This document shows, in pieces, positions 58,092 through 64,000 of a DNA stretch of 64,000 nt. The position numbers and the translations under genes are program-made. Each line of letters begins with the position of its first letter. The stretch's first letter is position 1. The stretch is from positions 1 to 64,000 of the forward strand of contig NZ_BAUX01000007.1 in NCBI RefSeq assembly GCF_002897035.1. The letters run 5' to 3'. Under the pieces are notes generated by a model. The model ran no database searches. It worked only from the letters and a program-made list of their open reading frames with translations, and was not told where the DNA came from. Source of the stretch: Methylopila sp. Yamaguchi (GTDB taxonomy: Bacteria > Pseudomonadota > Alphaproteobacteria > Rhizobiales > Methylopilaceae).

Positions 58092-60761
58092 ATGTTCGCA
58101 ACCACCGACACGTCGATCTGGGCCTCCGCTCAAAGCGAGCGCGCCGTCGCGCGCCAACTCGAACCGGCGCCGCACTCCGACCCGCGGCTGTGGCGTGCGG
58201 GAAGCACGCCGAGACAGGTCTTGGACGCGCTTTGGGCGTCGTTCCAGCGCGCGGTCAAAGTTCACGGCGAGCTTTCGGCGCCGATCGGCGAGACAGCCAC
58301 CTCGACGGAAATGCGGTTGAAACTGCTGCTTATGCGACAGCTGCTGATCGACGTGGCGCTGAACGCGCAGTTTCTACGCAATGACCCGAACCGACCGCCC
58401 GCCGCCGCGAGCGGAGCCGAACCCATCGAGCTTCCGCTTCGGCTTGAACTTGGCGTGCACTGCCAGGAGACCGAGTATCTCCGGGCCAACGTCATCGAGG
58501 GTCAGCAACGGGTGCTTTCCGCGCTCGGCGAGGAGAACGAAACCACCCGCTCAGTGGTCTTGGACGAGGCGCTTGGCGCGCTCTGGGCGGCGCTATGGCG
58601 TCAGGAGGACGTCGACCTCGTCACGACGCAGATCCTCTACGCCAACCGCGTCTACGACGCCCTCCCACGAGGTCTCGACCGGGCTCTCGGGGCGCTTGCG
58701 GCGGCGGGAGTGCGGCCCAGCCGGCCGGAGCGCTGGTTCGCCGGCTACACATGGCTTTACGGCGACCGCGACGGTCGGCCTTACGACACCAACGCCCACA
58801 CCGAACGCGTGGCCTTCGCGCTCGAAGACGTTATCCGCAGCAACTACCGGCGCGACGTCGCAGCGCTCCGCGTGGCCTTTCCCGACGAACCGCTGTACGC
58901 GGCGTGCCTGCGCAGGCTTGATTCTGGCGATCCGGACGCATTCTCGAGCCCCGACCAGTTCTCCGCCACGCTCCGCGCCAGCGCCCAGGCCTCGGATCGT
59001 CGCGTGCAGGATCTCCTGCGGCGCGTAGCGGCCTTCGGCTTCCACTTCCTCAAGGTCGAGTTTCGGCAAAACGCGCTAAAGTTCGAAGAGGTCGTCGACA
59101 TCATGCTGCCGCCGGCCACGATCGAACGCTGGCTGGGCGAGCGCGTCGCCTACGCCAAGTTGTCCGCGCCCAAGCGGTTGCGCTTGCTGACCGCTCTCCT
59201 GCAAGACGAGGATCGCAATCTGCCCGCGCGCATCTGGGAGGACTACTGGTCAGCGACGGAACCTGGCTTCCGCGCCAAACAGGACGCCTACGCCGGCGGC
59301 GACTACATCGAGCTTCTCAAGTCGGACCCCGACTACATCCGCGCGCACGACGCCCGAATGACCTACGACTGCCTGCAGATGATCGCGCGGTACGGCGACC
59401 GCATGACGATGCACGGCATCGCGGAGCTTGAGGACATAGACGCCGCTCTGGCTCTGCTCTTCCTCTTTGCTGCGGCCGGCGCCCGCCACGCCGTCGACAT
59501 CGCGCTCCAGCCCGAGGACATGGACGGCGCCGTGGCGCTGGAGGACGCGGTCGCCCGGCTCTACGAAAACCCCGCTTACCGCGAGCATCTGCGCGTCCGG
59601 GGCGACGTGCAGTACATCACCTTCGGCCCGAGCGACACCGGCAAGGCCGGCGGCAAGGCGATGCACAAGGCGAACATGAAGATCGCCCGCCGCCACCGGC
59701 AGATCGCCGGGGCTTACGGGATCGAGCTCGTTCCGAACATCGTCATCGGCCACGAGCACGCTCGGTGCAACGGACCCCAGGGCGAGATCCTGGAGGAGTA
59801 CGGGGCGGCCGACGGCGACGTCGTCCGCTATATGCTCTCGGGCTGCATCGAGATGCGTAGCTTTCTGCTTACCCCGCGCTTGGCGGAGCAGTCGATCGCC
59901 AACATCCTGACTGCGCAGGGCCTGCGCGCGGCCGAGGCGCGACGCCTTGGGCCGGCCGGGCGCGAGTCGCGCGCGGCGGAGGGGCGCGAGATCGACTGGC
60001 TCGCGATCGTCCGGCACTACAAGAGCCGCTTCTTTGACCACCCTTCGCTTCCCGCGCTGCTCAAAGCCGTAGCCCGCTTTGACCTCGTGCGTGCGACCGC
60101 GAAGGGCACGCGCCCGCCCACGCGCAATTTTCTGATCAAGGACTTGGAGTCCGATCCGGCCTCGATCCGCGCGATCCCCTGGACTCGCGCCATCATGCTC
60201 TGCGGGCTGCACCACGAGCTAATCGGCGCCTCGACGCTTGCCGGTCGGGAGGCGAGCGAACTCGCGGGCCTCGCCAAGGCCGACCGCACCTTCGGCCGTT
60301 ATGTGAAGAACCTGGCCTACGCCGCGGCCCGCTCGAACCTTGATCTCGCCTGGCGCACCCTGCGCGGGGCGCCTCTGAGCCGGGCCGACATCGAAGCGTT
60401 GGGAGCCGAGGACGCGGCCGGCGCCGCCGACCCGGCGGCCGCCCTCCTCGCCTTCGTCCATCTCGAGCACGTCGCCGCCAAGCGCGTCGTCTTCAAGGCG
60501 ACTCGCGGGCGCGAGCCGGACGACGCCTGGGCCATCCGGACAGACGAGGTGCTCGCGGACTGGCCCGAGCTGCGCGCCGAGGTCGCCTGGAAGGAGGCCG
60601 CGCTAGCGCCGTACCACGAAGTCCTCGTGGCGACCCGACGCGATCCGAACGCGCTCTCCCGGAGCGCGATCCACGACCTCTACTCCGGCTACCTGCTGTC
60701 GGCGAACACCGACCTGTCATTGATCCATCCGGAGACCGCCCGCGCCCTGAACTGGAGCTGA
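58092..60761 (+). CDS. Divergent phosphoenolpyruvate-carboxylase-family protein
   Basis: An 889-residue protein with the overall PEP carboxylase scaffold but altered active-site motifs. Conserved: YGDRDGRP (223-230, family GDRDGNP), PSDTGKAGG (513-521, family SDSxKDxG with metal Asp and Lys), and SIRAIPW (691-697). Altered: the family TAHPTE with its catalytic His is GVHCQE at 121-126, keeping only His123 and the Glu. The flexible loop FHGRGGxxGRGG is GHEHARCNG at 553-561. The terminus NWS replaces the usual RNTG. Anaplerotic carboxylation of PEP is therefore doubtful. It may use another enol-phosphate or have a new role. It heads operon C under a LacI-type operator. Confidence 0.8.
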   Translation: MFATTDTSIWASAQSERAVARQLEPAPHSDPRLWRAGSTPRQVLDALWASFQRAVKVHGELSAPIGETATSTEMRLKLLLMRQLLIDVALNAQFLRNDPNRPPAAASGAEPIELPLRLELGVHCQETEYLRANVIEGQQRVLSALGEENETTRSVVLDEALGALWAALWRQEDVDLVTTQILYANRVYDALPRGLDRALGALAAAGVRPSRPERWFAGYTWLYGDRDGRPYDTNAHTERVAFALEDVIRSNYRRDVAALRVAFPDEPLYAACLRRLDSGDPDAFSSPDQFSATLRASAQASDRRVQDLLRRVAAFGFHFLKVEFRQNALKFEEVVDIMLPPATIERWLGERVAYAKLSAPKRLRLLTALLQDEDRNLPARIWEDYWSATEPGFRAKQDAYAGGDYIELLKSDPDYIRAHDARMTYDCLQMIARYGDRMTMHGIAELEDIDAALALLFLFAAAGARHAVDIALQPEDMDGAVALEDAVARLYENPAYREHLRVRGDVQYITFGPSDTGKAGGKAMHKANMKIARRHRQIAGAYGIELVPNIVIGHEHARCNGPQGEILEEYGAADGDVVRYMLSGCIEMRSFLLTPRLAEQSIANILTAQGLRAAEARRLGPAGRESRAAEGREIDWLAIVRHYKSRFFDHPSLPALLKAVARFDLVRATAKGTRPPTRNFLIKDLESDPASIRAIPWTRAIMLCGLHHELIGASTLAGREASELAGLAKADRTFGRYVKNLAYAAARSNLDLAWRTLRGAPLSRADIEALGAEDAAGAADPAAALLAFVHLEHVAAKRVVFKATRGREPDDAWAIRTDEVLADWPELRAEVAWKEAALAPYHEVLVATRRDPNALSRSAIHDLYSGYLLSANTDLSLIHPETARALNWS

Positions 60762-60792
60762 CCGCCGCCGCGCGCCCACCAAGGAGACCGCC

Positions 60793-61689
60793 ATGCAACG
60801 CCTCGCTCTGCGCCCGTCCTCCGAACCGGATGTCGACCCCGCCGGCCATCGCATCACCGACGCCGTCGTCGCGAGCTTCGCGAACGCGCCGGACCCCCGG
60901 CTCCGGAGCCTGATGACCGTGCTGGTCCGCCATCTGCACGACGCGGTGCGCGAAACCGGGCTTACGATGGAAGAGTGGCGCTTCGCGGTGGACTATCTCA
61001 CCCGGACCGGCCTCACCTGCACCGGCACGCGCCAGGAGTTCATTCTCCTGTCGGACGCGCTCGGCGTTTCCATGCTGGTGGACGCGATCAACCACGAAGC
61101 GGCCGGCGCGACCGAGACCACGGTGCTCGGCCCCTTCTACGTGGCGGACTCGGCCGTGATGCCGCTCGGCGCCGACATCTCGCGCGGCCTTCCAGGCACG
61201 CCCCTGCTGGTCGAGGGAACGGTGCGCTCAAGCTTCGGCGGCCCGCTCGCGGGCGCCTCCGTCGAAGTCTGGCAATCCGACGCGGACGGAACCTACGATG
61301 TCCAGAAGGACGACGGTGAAGGCTACGCGCTCCGGGCCCACTTTAAGACCGACGGCCAGGGCCGCTTCCATTTCTGGTCGATCACGCCGTGCAGCTACCC
61401 TATCCCCAACGACGGGCCGGTCGGCGACATGCTGGCGGCGACCGGGCGCCACCCCTACCGGCCGGCGCACGTGCACTTCCTGATCTCGGCGCCCGGCCAC
61501 GCGCCTCTCGTTACGCACGTCTTCGCCGAGGGCGACCCCTACCTCGCGGACGACGCCGTGTTCGGCGTGAAGCCTTCACTCGTCCGGCCCTTCGCGCTTC
61601 AGCATCCCGACGACGCTCCCGCCGCCCGCCGTGACGGCCGGGCCTGGCGACGTCTGTCCTACGACTTCGCCCTCAACCCCACGCGCTGA
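60793..61689 (+). CDS. Intradiol ring-cleavage dioxygenase, hydroxyquinol 1,2-dioxygenase-like
   Basis: A 298-residue iron(III) dioxygenase. The N-terminal dimerisation domain (about 20-105) has MTVLVRHLHDAVRETGLTMEEW. The catalytic domain starts LGPFYVAD, and the four iron ligands are recognisable: Tyr168 in GTYDVQ, Tyr202 in SYPIPNDGPVGD, His226 and His228 in RPAHVHF. The VTHVFAEGDPYLADDAVFGVK end is typical of hydroxyquinol 1,2-dioxygenases, which open 1,2,4-trihydroxybenzene to maleylacetate; catechol-type substrates are also possible. No maleylacetate reductase is seen nearby, although it could lie beyond the window. It is 31 bases after the PEP-carboxylase-like gene. Confidence 0.92.
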   Translation: MQRLALRPSSEPDVDPAGHRITDAVVASFANAPDPRLRSLMTVLVRHLHDAVRETGLTMEEWRFAVDYLTRTGLTCTGTRQEFILLSDALGVSMLVDAINHEAAGATETTVLGPFYVADSAVMPLGADISRGLPGTPLLVEGTVRSSFGGPLAGASVEVWQSDADGTYDVQKDDGEGYALRAHFKTDGQGRFHFWSITPCSYPIPNDGPVGDMLAATGRHPYRPAHVHFLISAPGHAPLVTHVFAEGDPYLADDAVFGVKPSLVRPFALQHPDDAPAARRDGRAWRRLSYDFALNPTR

Positions 61690-61714
61690 CCCGCGGCCCG
61701 AGGAGGCATTCCGC

Positions 61715-62857
61715 ATGGACGAAATCCTTATCATCGGCGGCGGCATCGGCGGCCTCACGCTCGCCCTCGCGCTTGAGAAGGCGGGAGTTCCGAGCCGCAT
61801 CTATGAGGCCGCGGCCGAGATCCGGCAGATCGGCGTCGGCATCAACGTGCTGCCCTACGCTACGGAGGTTCTTGCAGGACTGGGTCTCGAGCCCGCGCTC
61901 GCCGAACGGGCGATCGCCACCCGTGAGGCCGCCTACTTCAGCCGGTCCGGGGCTCTCATCCACCGCGAGCCGGTCGGCCGCTTCGCCGGCCTCGACGCCC
62001 CGCAGTTCTCGATCCACCGGGCGGATCTGGTCGACGTTCTGCTCGGCGCCGTGTGCGAACGGCTGGGCGCGGACCGGATCACGTTGGGCGCCCGCTGCGT
62101 CGGCGCGCGGCAGACGGCGGACGGCGTCACGGCGGACCTCGTCGACCGACGGTCCGGCGCGCCTCTCCCGCCCGCGACCGGCGCGGCGCTGGTCGGTTGC
62201 GACGGCATCCACTCGACAATCCGGGCCCTGTTTTATCCGGACGAGGCCCCGCCGCGGTACTCGGGCGTCTTTATGTGGCGCGGCGTTTCGCGCGGCCCCC
62301 GCCTACTGACGGGGGCGAGCATGGTCCGCGCCGGCGTCACGAGCGTCGGCAAGATGGTCGTCTACCCGATCAAGGACCTCGACGACGGTCGTCAGCTCCT
62401 GAACTGGGTGGCGGAGCTGGACCTGCCCGACAGCGCATCCGGCTTCACCCGCGACCGGGACTGGAACAAGACCGGCGACGTCGCTGACTTCGCCCACGTC
62501 TACGCCGATTGGCGTTTCGACTGGCTCGACGTGCCTGCGATGATCCGCGACGCGGAGATCGTGCTTCGTTTCCCGATGATGGACCGCGACCCCGTCGACC
62601 GCTGGAGCTTCGGCCGCATCACGCTGCTCGGCGACGCGGCGCACCCGATCGTGCCTCTCGGCTCCAACGGCGCCGGGCAGGCGATCCTCGACGCGCGGGC
62701 GCTGGCGGACAGCCTCTCGCTCGCGCCGCCGAAAGCCGCCTTCCTCGCCTACGAACGCAACCGTCTCCCGGCCACCACGACGCTCGTGATGTCCGATCGA
62801 GCCGGCGTCCCCGACGAGCGCCTGCGCGCGGCGCACGCGCTCGAAGCCGCTTCCTGA
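61715..62857 (+). CDS. FAD-dependent aromatic monooxygenase, PhzS/salicylate-hydroxylase-like
   Basis: A 380-residue single-component flavin hydroxylase. The FAD fold is EILIIGGGIGGLTLALALEKAG (from residue 3). The second FAD/NADPH motif GCDGIHSTIRA is at about 165, and GRITLLGDAAHPIVPLGSNGAGQAILDA near 305. MWRGVS, LLNWVAELD and FADW-like HVYADWRFDWLDVPAMI resemble PhzS, which hydroxylates phenazine carboxylates, more than ordinary salicylate hydroxylases. It probably hydroxylates (or oxidatively decarboxylates) an aromatic acid to the diol or triol cleaved by the preceding dioxygenase. AGGAGG before ATG sets the start. Confidence 0.9.
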   Translation: MDEILIIGGGIGGLTLALALEKAGVPSRIYEAAAEIRQIGVGINVLPYATEVLAGLGLEPALAERAIATREAAYFSRSGALIHREPVGRFAGLDAPQFSIHRADLVDVLLGAVCERLGADRITLGARCVGARQTADGVTADLVDRRSGAPLPPATGAALVGCDGIHSTIRALFYPDEAPPRYSGVFMWRGVSRGPRLLTGASMVRAGVTSVGKMVVYPIKDLDDGRQLLNWVAELDLPDSASGFTRDRDWNKTGDVADFAHVYADWRFDWLDVPAMIRDAEIVLRFPMMDRDPVDRWSFGRITLLGDAAHPIVPLGSNGAGQAILDARALADSLSLAPPKAAFLAYERNRLPATTTLVMSDRAGVPDERLRAAHALEAAS

Positions 62858-62903
62858 TCCCCCGATCCCTGCGCTGCAGGGCGCCGACGTGGAGAACGCA
62901 GCA

Positions 62904-64000
62904 ATGGCTTACCACTGGTCCCCCGACAGCTGGCGGTCGAAACGCGCGCGCCAGATGCCGACCTACGCCGACCGCGGCGCGCTCGAGCGCACTGAACATG
63001 GCCTGAAATCGCGGCTTCCCCTGGTCTCGATCGCCGAGACGCGGCGTCTGAAGTCGCAGCTCGCTCGCGTCGCGGCGGGCGAGGCCTATCTGCTGCAGGG
63101 AGGCGATTGCGCGGAGAGCTTCTCGGAATGTGACGCCGAGTGCCTGCGCGCCACCGTCGCCACGCTGATGCAGATGTCGGCGGCATTGACGCTCGGCGCG
63201 CTCGCGCCCGTGGTGAAGATCGGCCGCCTGGCCGGGCAGTTCGCTAAGCCGCGCTCGGAACCGACCGAAGTCCGTGACGGCGTCGAGCTGCCTTCCTACC
63301 GCGGCGACATCGTCAACGACGCGGCCTTCAGCCAGGACGCCCGCGACGCCGATCCCAGCCGCATGCTCGCGGCCTACGCACAGTCCGCCTCGACGCTGAA
63401 CCTGGTCCGGTCACTTTCGCAGAGCGCATTGGCGGACTTCACCCGCATGGGCGCGGGCGCCTGGGGCGCAGGCCGCGGCGACCACGACGCCCTCAGCGCG
63501 CGTTTGAGCGAAACCGCGGCCTTCATGTCGGCCGCCGGACTGATCGCCGGCCCCGGCCTGCAGATGACCATGAGCGAGATCTATTCGAGCCACGACGCCG
63601 TGCTGCTGAACTACGAGGAGGCGATGACCCGCTTCGACGCCGACAGCGGGGACTGGTACGACGCCTCCGCCCACATGCTTTGGATCGGCGAGCGCACCCG
63701 CGATCCCGCCGAAGCCCATGTCGAGTACCTCCGCGGCGTCGGCAACCCCGTCGGCCTGAAGTGCAGCGCAACGCTGGGACGCGACGAACTGCTCAAGCTG
63801 ATCGACATCCTGAACCCTGCGAACGAACCCGGACGGCTGACGCTCATCGTCCGCATGGGCGCGGACGCGATCGAGGCGCGCTTGCCCGCCTTGGTCCGCA
63901 CGGTGCGGAGCGAAGGCCGCGCGGTGGTCTGGGCGAGCGACCCGATGCACGGCAATACGGTGAAGCTCTCGAACGGCATGAAGACGCGGCCGTTCGAAGC
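62904..64000 (+). CDS. Class II DAHP synthase (3' end outside window)
   Basis: The first 365 codons of a class II 3-deoxy-D-arabino-heptulosonate-7-phosphate synthase, which joins PEP and erythrose-4-phosphate at the shikimate entry. It starts with YHWSPDSWRSKRARQMP; then come EAYLLQGGDCAESF (metal Cys), KIGRLAGQFAKPRS (PEP Arg), YRGDIVN, SSHDAVLLNYEEAMTR, SAHMLWIGERTR, VGLKCSATL, RLTLIVRMGADAIEARLP and VWASDPMHGNT. The family is about 450-470 residues, so roughly 90-100 are missing. It lies in an accessory operon with ring-modifying enzymes. It may be a second, pathway-dedicated copy, as in phenazine (PhzC) clusters. Confidence 0.92.
   Translation, partial: MAYHWSPDSWRSKRARQMPTYADRGALERTEHGLKSRLPLVSIAETRRLKSQLARVAAGEAYLLQGGDCAESFSECDAECLRATVATLMQMSAALTLGALAPVVKIGRLAGQFAKPRSEPTEVRDGVELPSYRGDIVNDAAFSQDARDADPSRMLAAYAQSASTLNLVRSLSQSALADFTRMGAGAWGAGRGDHDALSARLSETAAFMSAAGLIAGPGLQMTMSEIYSSHDAVLLNYEEAMTRFDADSGDWYDASAHMLWIGERTRDPAEAHVEYLRGVGNPVGLKCSATLGRDELLKLIDILNPANEPGRLTLIVRMGADAIEARLPALVRTVRSEGRAVVWASDPMHGNTVKLSNGMKTRPFE

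Noticed and set aside
57812..58111. A 99-codon minus-strand frame upstream of the PEP-carboxylase-like gene
   Set aside because: No ribosome site, no recognisable sequence, and it overlaps the start of the next gene and its leader; it reads as chance.
58092..60761. Calling the 889-residue protein a standard anaplerotic PEP carboxylase (ppc)
   Set aside because: The overall fold fits but TAHPTE and FHGRGG motifs are not conserved and the C terminus is different, so I kept only the family name.

Overview
The window is about 68-70% GC by eye and densely coded. It looks like a chromosome segment of an alphaproteobacterium, order Hyphomicrobiales (Rhizobiales). Order-typical markers include UPF0335, DUF1244 and DUF1036 proteins, CpdR, a KdsD/GalU/GltBD set, a class II DAHP synthase, an Hsp20 gene behind a ROSE-type RNA thermometer, and an alpha-r8/MmgR-type small RNA. 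Genus cannot be fixed from the sequence; a methylotroph-like member (Methylopila/Hansschlegelia/Methylobacterium neighbourhood) would fit.

Region by region. 1-14.4 kb is mostly core housekeeping: a cut-off Pro/Ala-rich protein, UPF0335, DUF1244 with an N-formylglutamate amidohydrolase-family enzyme, an EamA transporter with a type-2 glycerate kinase, DUF1036 with pyruvate kinase, an alpha/beta hydrolase with a TPR protein, ribosomal protein L36, a CitE/malyl-CoA lyase-family enzyme, a YcaQ-like winged-helix protein, a response regulator, transaldolase and a GSCFA protein. 14.4-22.2 kb is a compact amine-use cluster: RpiR-type regulator, ethanolamine permease, glutamine-synthetase-like gamma-glutamylamide synthetase, aldehyde dehydrogenase, iron alcohol dehydrogenase and class I amidotransferase. 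Together they suggest a glutamylated route from ethanolamine to glycine. 22.2-44.4 kb is again core: a MotA/MotB-type pair, KdsD, an outer-membrane barrel, GalU, a lytic transglycosylase, a DUF459 SGNH protein, GltD/GltB, threonine aldolase, Hsp20, a lysophospholipase-like hydrolase, DUF805, an inositol-monophosphatase-family phosphatase, the small RNA, a second N-formylglutamate amidohydrolase and CpdR.

At 44.5 kb a tRNA-Val(GAC) gene is followed by a decayed tyrosine-recombinase gene pointing back at the tRNA. This is the classic scar of a genomic island, and everything to its right (45.3-64 kb) reads as accessory DNA. It holds a LacI-family regulator and three same-direction operons. Operon A has an aminotransferase, an MFS carrier, a FAD amine/amino-acid oxidase and a GhrA-like reductase. 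Operon B has a NitT/TauT-type ABC importer, a gluconate-2-dehydrogenase-like subunit 3, a GMC flavoprotein and a monohaem cytochrome c. Operon C has a divergent PEP-carboxylase-family protein, a hydroxyquinol-type intradiol dioxygenase, a PhzS-like FAD monooxygenase and a class II DAHP synthase cut by the window end.

The key link is regulatory. A palindrome of the form TGAA-N-CG-N-TTCA, the shape bound by LacI-family repressors, lies upstream of each of the three operons, and a related inverted repeat lies in front of the regulator gene. I therefore read 45.3-64 kb as one LacI-controlled system combining uptake, periplasmic oxidation, amino-group chemistry and aromatic-ring/PEP chemistry. Its substrate or product I cannot name. 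It is the best candidate here for an undescribed pathway.
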